Notes under the pieces: model-generated
Databases searched by the model: none
The model's input: only the letters and a program-made list of their open reading frames with translations
What the model was told of the DNA's origin: nothing
Position numbers and translations under genes: made by a program
NCBI GenBank assembly: GCA_002361175.1
Contig: DESG01000004.1
Span: forward strand, 6,707-13,211
Direction: 5' to 3'
Length of the DNA stretch: 6,505 nt
Source: Lachnoclostridium sp. UBA3320
Lineage (GTDB): Bacteria > Bacillota > Clostridia > Lachnospirales > Lachnospiraceae
In this document: positions 1-5,592 of the stretch, piece by piece
Layout of the letters: each line of letters begins with the position of its first letter
Position numbering within the stretch: position 1 is the stretch's first letter

Positions 1-481
1 TTATATCCTCTGCCTGCTTTACCATCAGATCATATTGTATCATCGACTGCCTGTATAAATTACCGATTGTCCTTTGCTTTTCTATATCCGGCAAAGCAAT
101 TCTCAGTTCTCCGATCGTCTTGATGTTCAGTTTCTTGACACTCAGGGTTGTCCCCTGATGGTACATCTCTATCTGCTGCTCAAAGCCTTTTCCTTCGTTA
201 AACTGATAGCAGAAATACCAGGAATAGAGTTTTCCCGTGTCAAAATCGCATTTTAGAAAATTCGATGTAATACACTTCGCTTCTGTCTGTTCCGAAATCG
301 GAGAACACTTTGATTTTATTAAATTTATAATACATCCGATATTTTCTTTAAATGTATTTACACTGTGTAAATCTTTTTCAAAATCATCTTGGGTATATAA
401 TTCATCTGTTTGCTTTTTTATTCGTGTAAGATTTTTACCTGATGTAAACTGTACAATCTCATTCAAAACTTTTTCTTTCAT
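1..481 (-). CDS. hsdS: Type I restriction-modification specificity (S) subunit-like protein, half-size, cut by left edge
   Basis: HsdS subunits choose the DNA target for a type I methyltransferase/restriction complex by docking target recognition domains (TRDs) onto HsdM. The ATG at 481 opens 160 codons with no stop before the window edge. Residues about 1-125 look like one TRD, with SWYFCYQFNEG near 87-97 and QGTTLSVKKLNI near 109-120. The ELRIALPDIEKQRTIGNLY stretch (125-143) is typical of the end of a TRD entering the conserved spacer helix. A full S protein has two TRDs and about 400 residues; the spacer begins after only one TRD, so this looks like a half-size S of roughly 190 residues that would work as a dimer. 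The start is supported by AAAGGA just upstream. No hsdM or hsdR is visible, so it looks like orphan cargo. The family call is from recognition of sequence style; the missing C-terminus is the main uncertainty. Confidence 0.8.
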   Translation of the reverse strand, partial: MKEKVLNEIVQFTSGKNLTRIKKQTDELYTQDDFEKDLHSVNTFKENIGCIINLIKSKCSPISEQTEAKCITSNFLKCDFDTGKLYSWYFCYQFNEGKGFEQQIEMYHQGTTLSVKKLNIKTIGELRIALPDIEKQRTIGNLYRQSMIQYDLMVKQAEDI

Positions 482-499
482 CTGATTTTCCTTTCTTAA

Positions 500-517
500 G
501 TAATTGAACTAAATTAC
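500..517. promoter_or_regulatory. Palindromic operator copy 1, at the hsdS transcription start
   Basis: The 18-bp site reads GTAATTTAGTTCAATTAC on the minus strand; GTAATT and AATTAC are perfect inverted half-sites. It begins at about the predicted transcription start, where a bound protein would block RNA polymerase. It matches copy 2 (556-573) at 15 of 18 positions. The binding protein is unknown and not obviously encoded here. Confidence 0.6.
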
Positions 518-523
518 GTTTTA

Positions 524-552
524 ATAATATTCCTTTTTTCTGTGTTTGTCAA
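524..552 (-). promoter_or_regulatory. Strong sigma-A promoter of the hsdS-like gene
   Basis: On the minus strand the -35 is TTGACA (547-552) and the -10 is TATTAT (524-529), with an exact 17-nt spacer. Transcription would start near 517, about 36 nt before the ATG at 481. The promoter is dedicated to the hsdS-like gene, so the cargo does not depend on read-through from the relaxase gene. Confidence 0.85.
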
Positions 553-555
553 TAC

Positions 556-573
556 ATAATTTAATTAAATTAC
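556..573. promoter_or_regulatory. Palindromic operator copy 2, just upstream of the hsdS -35 box
   Basis: The plus strand reads ATAATTTAATTAAATTAC, whose core TAATTTAATTAAATTA is a perfect 16-bp palindrome. It differs from copy 1 at three positions and begins 3 bp beyond the -35 box. The two centres are 56 bp apart. The palindrome is plainly visible; operator function is inferred from the paired placement, with the caution that AT-rich DNA makes short palindromes common. Confidence 0.55.
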
Positions 574-598
574 ATATTTTGAAAATATTTTTGTTTAC

Positions 599-645
599 TT
601 GTAACTTTTCAGTGGAGAGCTTTTACTCCCACCGAAAAGTTGCAA
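599..645. repeat. Long imperfect hairpin between mobV and the hsdS-like gene
   Basis: Arms 599-610 (TTGTAACTTTTC) and 634-645 (GAAAAGTTGCAA) pair with one G-T wobble. After an A/C mismatch (611/633), GTGG (612-615) pairs with CCAC (629-632). A bulged A at 616 precedes GAG/CTC pairing (617-619 with 626-628) around a six-base loop. Neither strand has a T-run directly after the stem, so it is not a standard Rho-independent terminator. It lies about 15 bp past the relaxase stop codon. It may protect mRNA 3' ends, act in single-stranded DNA during transfer, or mark a module boundary. Confidence 0.7.
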
Positions 646-659
646 ATTCCTATTCACAC

Positions 660-2018
660 TTATCTGCTTATTTCATATTCCCTATTATACTGTTTACCAT
701 TTTGTGAAATTTGTTCCAGTTCTCTTGTGTTTCTTACAATTATATCAACATTATCAGCTCCAACATACTGTTTTACTCGTTCTAAATCATCTGCTTTTTC
801 TTGTAATAATTCAATTCTTGAATATTGCTGTTGTATTTTATTTTTATAAAAATCTATATCATTTGCTTGTTTTTTTACTCTTTCATTTAATTCCATAAAA
901 TTAACATATTTTATTGTAAGGATTTTTACAGTGTCTTTCAGCGTTTCTACAAGTGGCATTGCGTATTTTTCTCGATAAGTCTTTGCACTCATTAACACAC
1001 CTGGCTCTGGCAACCGCCATTTGGCATCTTTATCATAAGCATATATATTACGTTCCAATGTCATTTTGGTGTCTGCCATATTTGCAATCTCTCGCTGTAA
1101 TTTTTTCTGCTGTTTTTCCAATTTTTCATTTTCAGACAGCAGATTTTCCTTATCCCCTGTCAGTATTTCCGTCTGTTCTTTTAAAAGAAGATTTGTAGTG
1201 GAAAGTTCTGATACTTCCTGCTGGATCGCTTCACCCTTTTTCCGTATCTGCCTCATTTCCCGTTCTACCGCTATTTGTTGATGAAGAACATTAGATAATT
1301 CCTCTTTACTGCCAGAAATGATCTGTTTCAGTTCCGCAACTTCTTTTATTCTCTCCTGCTTTTCAAAATCAAATATAGATAAATGCTTGTTGTGTGTTCC
1401 CAACTGTTTCCAATGCACTCCATGCCTTTCTGCAACTTTTGAAAGCTCTTGTTTCTCTGATTCTATCCATTGATTCCAATCCGTTGCGCTTCTTGTACCG
1501 CCTTTAAACCCCTGTTTTGCCAATGCACCCTTTAATGAAACTCTTGTATCAAGTCCACGTTTACTATTACGGATAAAAGGAACAAAGTCAATATGCAGAT
1601 GTGGTGTTTCCTCATCCATGTGTAAATGTGCTGAAAATACATATAGATTAGGATTTCTTCCTTGAAACTCCTGCATAAATTCTATTAGAATTTCTTCTGC
1701 AATCTGCCCATCTGCACTTTTCACATTCATATCATCTTTATTGCCAATCTGAAATATTACCTCATGGAACAGTTTTTCTTGCTTTCCCTGCCTTATTTTC
1801 TCGTAATAGTTATCAATTTTTCTGTCACTTCGTTTCTGCTTTGCATTATAACGCTCTAATGCCTCGTCAAATAATTCATGGTACACTTTTTTAATATTTG
1901 TATGGCAAAATTCTATATTATATTTGCTCCGTTCCTTATTTACATTTTTTGCACTGAAAGCTCTAGTATTATGATTGATAGAACCTTTTCCCATCATACC
2001 GCTGATTGTTCTCTCCAA
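660..2018 (-). CDS. mobV: MobV / Pre-Mob family relaxase (plasmid mobilization-recombination enzyme)
   Basis: MobV relaxases nick one strand at oriT, stay covalently attached to the 5' end and pilot it into the recipient. The N-terminus has GSINHNTRAF with H16, aligning by eye with the catalytic histidine of pMV158 MobM (H22), then NIEF at about 34-37. The metal-binding signature is HLHMDEETPHLH (131-142), with H133, H140 and H142 as likely ligands. After about residue 215 the protein turns into long charged coiled-coil segments (about 215-325 and 375-415), usual for the C-terminal half of the family; 452 residues is a normal length. The start is TTG at 2018, set by AGGAAGGTG 8 nt upstream; the next ATG (codon 8) is too far from it. 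The gene follows the hairpin-rich probable oriT directly. No coupling protein is nearby, so transfer probably needs a helper element. Confidence 0.93.
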   Translation of the reverse strand: MERTISGMMGKGSINHNTRAFSAKNVNKERSKYNIEFCHTNIKKVYHELFDEALERYNAKQKRSDRKIDNYYEKIRQGKQEKLFHEVIFQIGNKDDMNVKSADGQIAEEILIEFMQEFQGRNPNLYVFSAHLHMDEETPHLHIDFVPFIRNSKRGLDTRVSLKGALAKQGFKGGTRSATDWNQWIESEKQELSKVAERHGVHWKQLGTHNKHLSIFDFEKQERIKEVAELKQIISGSKEELSNVLHQQIAVEREMRQIRKKGEAIQQEVSELSTTNLLLKEQTEILTGDKENLLSENEKLEKQQKKLQREIANMADTKMTLERNIYAYDKDAKWRLPEPGVLMSAKTYREKYAMPLVETLKDTVKILTIKYVNFMELNERVKKQANDIDFYKNKIQQQYSRIELLQEKADDLERVKQYVGADNVDIIVRNTRELEQISQNGKQYNREYEISR

Positions 2019-2026
2019 TGATATCG

Positions 2027-2035
2027 CACCTTCCT
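2027..2035 (-). promoter_or_regulatory. Ribosome binding site that fixes the TTG start of the relaxase
   Basis: The minus strand reads AGGAAGGTG, then 8 nt, then TTG. The first in-frame ATG codons (residues 8 and 9) lie nearly 30 nt from this site with no better Shine-Dalgarno sequence. The residues between the TTG and those ATGs lead into a typical MobV N-terminus. Confidence 0.7.
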
Positions 2036-2054
2036 CTCTATTTTTTATCTATCA

Positions 2055-2190
2055 TATTGTGTGCCGTTAGGCACAGGCTTTGTTACTTTCTCCGAAAGTA
2101 ACGCAAAAGCACTTTTGACAGGCTTCGCTCTATCAAAAGATGCCTTTGCGCTCTGCCGAGGGCAAAACCTTTTCGTCCTTATGGACGAAG
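2055..2190. other. oriT: Probable origin of transfer (oriT), hairpin-rich, upstream of mobV
   Basis: Four stem-loops are packed into this stretch. They are TGTGCC/GGCACA (2060-2075), a perfect 9-bp GTTACTTTC/GAAAGTAAC stem with loop TCC (2082-2102), a long two-part hairpin (2102-2150) and TTCGTCC/GGACGAA (2172-2189). The long one pairs CGCAAAAGCA with TGCCTTTGCG, with one mismatch, and CTTTTGA with TCAAAAG. TATTGTGTG at 2055-2063 matches 8 of 9 bases before the pMV158 nick (TATAGTGTG), suggesting a plus-strand nick after 2063. In that case the relaxase gene would enter the recipient last, as in most mobilizable elements. Structure and position are seen; oriT function and the exact nick are inferred. 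Confidence 0.65.
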
Positions 2191-2193
2191 TGG

Positions 2194-2409
2194 CTATTTT
2201 GTTTTCATTGCTATGGCTTTTCGGATAGCAGAAAGTATATTTTCTAACGTGCTTTCATCCCATCCACATAACCATATCAATGTCTGCATTTCTGCCGTAG
2301 TCAGTTCTATATCACCAAATATTTCATTAAGTGCCACAATTCTTCGAGCTTCATTTTCATAAAAATATTTGTTTACATCTCGTGTTCCCCATTCTGGCTG
2401 AATTATCAT
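2194..2409 (-). CDS. Small hypothetical protein, 71 aa, mobilization region
   Basis: I do not recognise a family for this 71-residue acidic protein. The first half (MIIQPEWGTRDVNKYFYENEARR) is mixed. From about residue 37 there is an amphipathic helical stretch, LTTAEMQTLIWLCGWDESTLENIL, then a basic tail AIRKAIAMKTK. There is no signal peptide or membrane segment. The ATG at 2409 has AAAGGTG about 8 nt upstream, which supports a real gene. It lies between another small gene and the probable oriT, co-directional with both, so a mobilization or plasmid-maintenance accessory role is possible but unproven. Confidence 0.65.
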   Translation of the reverse strand: MIIQPEWGTRDVNKYFYENEARRIVALNEIFGDIELTTAEMQTLIWLCGWDESTLENILSAIRKAIAMKTK

Positions 2410-2439
2410 AAAATCACACCTTTCTCATTATCTGTTATT

Positions 2440-2462
2440 ACAGAAGCGTGTCACGCTCCTGT
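2440..2462. repeat. Short hairpin between the two small genes
   Basis: The minus strand reads ACAGGAGCG-TGACA-CGCTTCTGT, a nine-pair stem counting one G-U, with a five-base loop. It fills the 71-nt gap after the 77-aa gene. No T-run follows, so termination is unlikely; it may affect mRNA stability between the two genes. Confidence 0.5.
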
Positions 2463-2480
2463 CTATTATCAATGAAACAT

Positions 2481-2714
2481 CTACCAGCGAAAATCGTCTG
2501 ATATTCCTATTTTGTTAAGATATTCTTGTCTGGCTTTTTCTCGTTCTTCCTGTGTAGGTGCGGTCTTGTATTTTGTATACAATTCATGGCGCACTAAAGA
2601 ATCTAATTTTTCTTCTAAATTTTGCTTAATCTCATTTACACAACTACTATCTTCCAATAGATGACAGCGAAGCAGTAGTACAAATAAAGCATAGGGAATC
2701 ATTATATTTTTCAT
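2481..2714 (-). CDS. Small conserved-looking protein, 77 aa, of integrative elements; function unknown
   Basis: The protein begins with a hydrophobic stretch (IPYALFVLLLRCHLL, about residues 6-20) too short and interrupted to be a clear membrane helix. A charged helical middle follows (EIKQNLEEKLDSLVRHELYTKYKTA), then a lysine/glutamate/arginine-rich segment TQEEREKARQEYL and the end ISDDFRW. I recognise this as a small protein recurrent in Clostridia mobile elements; I recall similar sequences carrying the misleading label 'complexin', which should not be read as function. The ATG at 2714 is supported by AGAAAGGA upstream. It is the first gene after the inverted repeat array, so that array may control it. 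Confidence 0.7.
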   Translation of the reverse strand: MKNIMIPYALFVLLLRCHLLEDSSCVNEIKQNLEEKLDSLVRHELYTKYKTAPTQEEREKARQEYLNKIGISDDFRW

Positions 2715-2727
2715 GTATTTTCCTTTC

Positions 2728-2813
2728 TAATGACGATAATGACGATTATGACGGTATTTTTGCTACCAGACCCATACATGAAAATATCGTCATTACCGTC
2801 ATAATCGTCATTC
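2728..2813. repeat. Inverted array of 9-bp repeats (iteron-like) between repA-type gene and 77-aa gene
   Basis: Left arm on the plus strand: TAATGACGA (2728-2736), TAATGACGA (2737-2745), TTATGACGG (2746-2754). Right arm on the minus strand: GAATGACGA (2805-2813), TTATGACGG (2796-2804), TAATGACGA (2787-2795). Six copies of TNATGACGR are thus arranged three against three. A perfect 19-bp inverted repeat, AATGACGATTATGACGGTA, spans 2738-2756 and 2794-2812, with a 37-bp spacer holding T- and A-runs. The right arm includes the ATPase gene's stop codon. Iterons bound by a replication protein, or an operator cluster, are the likeliest readings; as RNA it would form a strong stem. Confidence 0.75.
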
Positions 2814-3968
2814 GACCTCTTGAATCAGTTTTAACGAAATAGTTCTCTTGTCGCTAGTTCTTTGCTGCTGGTCATATTTAATGCCATATTCTTCCTGTAA
2901 TCGTCCTTTACAGCAATTCAACTTTCTTGATAAAGTATTTGGCTTCAATCCAAGTTCTGGCAATGCCGCAAGTAATTCAGAAGAAGTACCACTCCACTTT
3001 GGCATCTCTGGACTAAGTAAAGCTGCCACTGCTTCTAATACTAAATCTGGTGGTTGCTTCCACAATTCCATTTCTGCCTTTTTGAATTTCCAAATACAAT
3101 GCTCTCTGTCAAACTCTACTATTAATTCTTGGTCTGGCTGGTCACGTCCTACTATATTAAGCACAGCAAAATTGTCAGTTCGTTTCTTTTTATGCATGAT
3201 AAATGCACCATCTGCTGCGCCAAGCAGTCCATTTGTTCCAGAAATCATATCAAAGCTGTCATCAGATTCAAGCTTACGTGTATGATGAACTACCAATAAG
3301 CAGATACCATACTTGTCACTGAATAATTTTAACTTTGTCACGATATCGTAATCATTGGAATAACTATATCTGTCACCACCAATTTCTCGCACTTTCTGGA
3401 GAGTATCAATAATAATTAGCCTTGCATCTTTATGCTCTTTTAAAAATTCCTCTAACTGCTTGTCTAATCCCTCATTCAATGTCTTTGCCTGTGTTGCAAA
3501 ATATAGATTATCTGTACATTCCATACCAAACATGACAGAAAGTCGTCGCTGAAGTCTTGCATAATCATCTTCTAAAGCAAGGTATAATACTGTTCCTTTG
3601 CGGACTGAATAATTCCACAGCGGAAGTCCCATTGCTACATGATAGGCAAGCTGACCCATAAAGAAAGACTTTCCAACCTTTGGTGCACCTACAAAAAGAT
3701 AAGTACCACTATACAAAAAATCGTCAACAATAGGTGTTCTTGATGGATAAACTGTATCGTACAATTCCGTCATGGAAACAGTTTGAAGTTCATCACTACG
3801 CTTACTTTTTTCTTGACAATTTGTATTAAAATCATAAAAAGTCGTGGCTTGCAGATTGATTTGTGGTTTCTTATTTGTTATAATTTCAGTACGATTTTTT
3901 TTAATAGGCTGTTCCTCATCTGCGCCAACAGATGATACAGGAGCAGTCGTTTTCTTTTTTCCTGTCAT
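2808..3968 (-). CDS. RepA-type RecA-fold ATPase (RSF1010 RepA-like helicase family)
   Basis: This 386-residue protein has the core of RepA/DnaB-like hexameric helicase ATPases. Walker A is GAPKVGKS (94-101), ALEDDYARLQRRL (131-143) matches the conserved acidic/arginine segment of the family, Walker B is LIIIDT (184-189), and VVHHTRK (226-232) is the usual histidine-containing sensor segment. Residues 1-60 are polar and probably disordered; the C-terminus (about 305-386) resembles a small helical DNA-binding domain. In plasmids the family unwinds DNA at the origin. The ATG at 3968 overlaps the preceding mobC-like gene as ATGA, with AAAGGAG inside that gene, so translation is probably coupled. 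The repeat array abuts its 3' end. No primase or separate Rep initiator is visible, so replication is an inference; a role restricted to transfer or stabilisation is possible. Confidence 0.85.
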   Translation of the reverse strand: MTGKKKTTAPVSSVGADEEQPIKKNRTEIITNKKPQINLQATTFYDFNTNCQEKSKRSDELQTVSMTELYDTVYPSRTPIVDDFLYSGTYLFVGAPKVGKSFFMGQLAYHVAMGLPLWNYSVRKGTVLYLALEDDYARLQRRLSVMFGMECTDNLYFATQAKTLNEGLDKQLEEFLKEHKDARLIIIDTLQKVREIGGDRYSYSNDYDIVTKLKLFSDKYGICLLVVHHTRKLESDDSFDMISGTNGLLGAADGAFIMHKKKRTDNFAVLNIVGRDQPDQELIVEFDREHCIWKFKKAEMELWKQPPDLVLEAVAALLSPEMPKWSGTSSELLAALPELGLKPNTLSRKLNCCKGRLQEEYGIKYDQQQRTSDKRTISLKLIQEVE

Positions 3969-4288
3969 TCATTTTCTCCTTTTAGACCGTTTAATGTGAT
4001 AGCAATTACCTGTAACGTATAGAGTAGTTCGTCATTGTCTGGACTTACGCTTTCCAGATGTTTCAATTCTTCATAAATTGCCGCCATCTGATTTTTTAAT
4101 GCTTTATAAACTCTTGGATTGCCCTGCACTACAACATCCCAGCATAATAACCGTCTTGTAATGTAGTCCTGTTTTGTTAAACCCGACAATGCAACCAGAT
4201 TATTGAGCAGTTTTGCTTCTTCATCAGATACCCGGAATGCTACCGTATGGTTACGCCATCTTCCCTTATAATCCAGTATTCTTTTCAT
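3965..4288 (-). CDS. mobC: Ribbon-helix-helix mobilization accessory protein, MobC-like
   Basis: MobC-type proteins bind oriT and help the relaxase open DNA at the nick. The N-terminus fits a ribbon-helix-helix fold: a beta strand in HTVAFRVSDEE (14-24), then helices around AKLLNNLVALSG and TKQDYITRRLLCW. Residues 55-105 are helical, with KNQMAAIYEELKHLESV likely supporting oligomerisation. Length (107 aa) is normal. It starts 5 nt after two in-frame integrase stops (TAG TAG); its AAAGGAGG site (4299-4306) lies in the last integrase codons, and its own stop overlaps the ATPase start. Placement between int and the ATPase gene, far from mobV, is notable. It could instead regulate int or repA; the fold is clearer than the job. 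Confidence 0.7.
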   Translation of the reverse strand: MKRILDYKGRWRNHTVAFRVSDEEAKLLNNLVALSGLTKQDYITRRLLCWDVVVQGNPRVYKALKNQMAAIYEELKHLESVSPDNDELLYTLQVIAITLNGLKGENE

Positions 4289-4293
4289 TACTA

Positions 4294-5376
4294 CTAATCC
4301 TCCTTTGTCATTCGCTCCATTTCAAGCTTCTCTGCCATTTCAGTCTGTACTGTAGGAAACAAATGTGCATACCTATAAGTTATTTTTTCTGCTTCATGTC
4401 CCATACGTTCCGCAATCGCCAATACTGAAAACCCCATATTGATTAAAAGTGAAACTGCACTATGACGAATATCATGTATACGGATTTTCTTTACACCTGC
4501 CTGCTTCGCTCCCCGTTCCATTTCATGATTAAGATAGGATTTTGTAAACGCAAATATACGTTCATCTGGCTTAATGTCATACAACATATTGATATATTCC
4601 TGCATCTCTTCACAGAGAAACGCAGGCATTTTAATTGTGCGGTTGCTCTTTTTTGTTTTTGGACTTGTAATGATATCACGTCCTTTAAAACGGTGAAATG
4701 TCTTGCTAATTGTGACTGTTTGTTCTTGAAAATTAAAGTCAGATTTAAAAAGTGAAAGTAGTTCACCCTCACGGATTCCCGTCCAATAAAGCATTTCAAA
4801 CGCATAATAAGAGCGTGGTTTGTCCATCATTGCTTCGGAAAATTTAAGATACTCTTCCTTTGTCCAAAAATTCATTTCTTTTGGTATTTCGTTTCCTATC
4901 GTTCCTGCTCGCCTTGCTGGATTGTAAGGCAGATTGTAAAAGTTTACTGCATGATTAAAAATTGCGGTAAGCTGTGCGTGTATCGTTCTTAAATAATCTG
5001 CTGAATAAGGCTTGCATTTCTCGTTTCGGTATGCCATTAGCTCATTTTGCCATGCAATTACATCCTTTGCCTCAATCTCCGCAATTTTGCGATTTTCAAA
5101 GTATGGTAAAATCTTTGTTCGTATTACATGACTTTTTGACTCCCACGTACTTTCCTTTACACGCTGTTTTTTGTCAGATTCATAAATTTCAAAAAAACTG
5201 CCGAAAGTCATATCAAGCTTTGCGCCCTGTTTAAGCATTATCTCATGTTCCCATGCCTGTGCCTCACGCTTGGTTGCAAAACCTCTCTTTTGTGTTTGTT
5301 TTCTTTCGCCTTTCCAATTAGTAAAACGATAGATTACACGCCATGTTCCTGTAGCATTATCCTTATATACAGCCAT
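4294..5376 (-). CDS. int: Tyrosine recombinase / integrase of the element
   Basis: Integrates and excises the element by site-specific recombination through a covalent 3'-phosphotyrosine intermediate. Domains in order: an N-terminal arm-binding domain (about 1-55, GTWRVIYRFTNWKGERKQ then ATKREAQAWEHE), a SAM-like core-binding domain (about 57-150), and the catalytic domain (about 170-345). Catalytic residues are all present: R202 (TGIREGELLSL), a lysine near K240 (SPKTKKSNRTI), H301 and R304 (HDIRHS), H327 (MGH) and the probable nucleophile Y336 (RYAHLF). At 360 residues it is full length for phage- and Tn916-type integrases. The ATG at 5376 has GGGAG 9 nt upstream. It follows the xis-like gene by 16 nt and is transcribed from the same promoter. 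Confidence 0.96.
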   Translation of the reverse strand: MAVYKDNATGTWRVIYRFTNWKGERKQTQKRGFATKREAQAWEHEIMLKQGAKLDMTFGSFFEIYESDKKQRVKESTWESKSHVIRTKILPYFENRKIAEIEAKDVIAWQNELMAYRNEKCKPYSADYLRTIHAQLTAIFNHAVNFYNLPYNPARRAGTIGNEIPKEMNFWTKEEYLKFSEAMMDKPRSYYAFEMLYWTGIREGELLSLFKSDFNFQEQTVTISKTFHRFKGRDIITSPKTKKSNRTIKMPAFLCEEMQEYINMLYDIKPDERIFAFTKSYLNHEMERGAKQAGVKKIRIHDIRHSAVSLLINMGFSVLAIAERMGHEAEKITYRYAHLFPTVQTEMAEKLEMERMTKED

Positions 5377-5392
5377 CTAAGTCATCTCCCTT

Positions 5393-5572
5393 CTATTCGC
5401 TGTAACATACTTTTTTATGAAAAAATGTAGTGTTTACACGTCCTGCTACAGTAAGATAACCAAGCTTTTGCATTTCTGCATTTAACTCTCTTACAATCTG
5501 ATAGGCTTTTGACTTTGACACTCTTAATTCTGCTGCCACTTCTTCCACTGTCATAAATGATTTTTCTGTCAT
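5393..5572 (-). CDS. xis: Small helix-turn-helix protein, probable excisionase (Xis)
   Basis: A 59-codon frame begins at an ATG (5572) with AAAGGAG 9 nt upstream and ends in TAG. The protein starts MTEKSFMTVEEVAAELRVSK, followed by SKAYQIVRELNAEMQKLGYL. That is the winged-helix/helix-turn-helix pattern (MTVEEVAxxLxVSxxxAYxIVRxLN) shared by MerR-like and excisionase proteins. The tail, VAGRVNTTFFHKKVCY, would form the wing. It lies 16 nt before int in the same orientation, the classic place for an excisionase that turns the integrase toward excision. It could equally be a transcriptional regulator of the operon. Confidence 0.8.
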   Translation of the reverse strand: MTEKSFMTVEEVAAELRVSKSKAYQIVRELNAEMQKLGYLTVAGRVNTTFFHKKVCYSE

Positions 5573-5592
5573 TTTGATACACTCCTTTCACT

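Noticed and set aside
74..485. Two plus-strand open frames of 60 and 82 codons at the left end
   Set aside because: Both are antisense to the HsdS-like gene, which has a better promoter, ribosome site and recognisable protein motifs.
599..645. A Rho-independent terminator for mobV or hsdS
   Set aside because: The stem is strong but neither strand has a T-run directly after it, so it is kept as an unexplained hairpin instead.
2051..2070. A promoter for mobV using TATGAT as -10 on the minus strand
   Set aside because: No reasonable -35 box lies at the right distance, and the bases coincide with the candidate nick region.
2172..2189. A terminator for the 71-aa gene
   Set aside because: On the minus strand the stem is followed by AAAAGGTTTTG rather than a T-run, and it belongs to a cluster of stems better explained as part of oriT.
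2728..2813. A CRISPR array
   Set aside because: The 9-bp units are contiguous with no unique spacers, are split into opposite orientations, and no cas gene is nearby.
2848..3285. A 145-codon plus-strand open frame
   Set aside because: It is antisense to the ATPase gene, whose Walker motifs are intact, and looks like a coding shadow with cysteine- and serine-rich content.
4491..4805. A 104-codon minus-strand open frame
   Set aside because: It lies wholly inside int in another frame; int has every catalytic residue and this frame's protein has no recognisable pattern.
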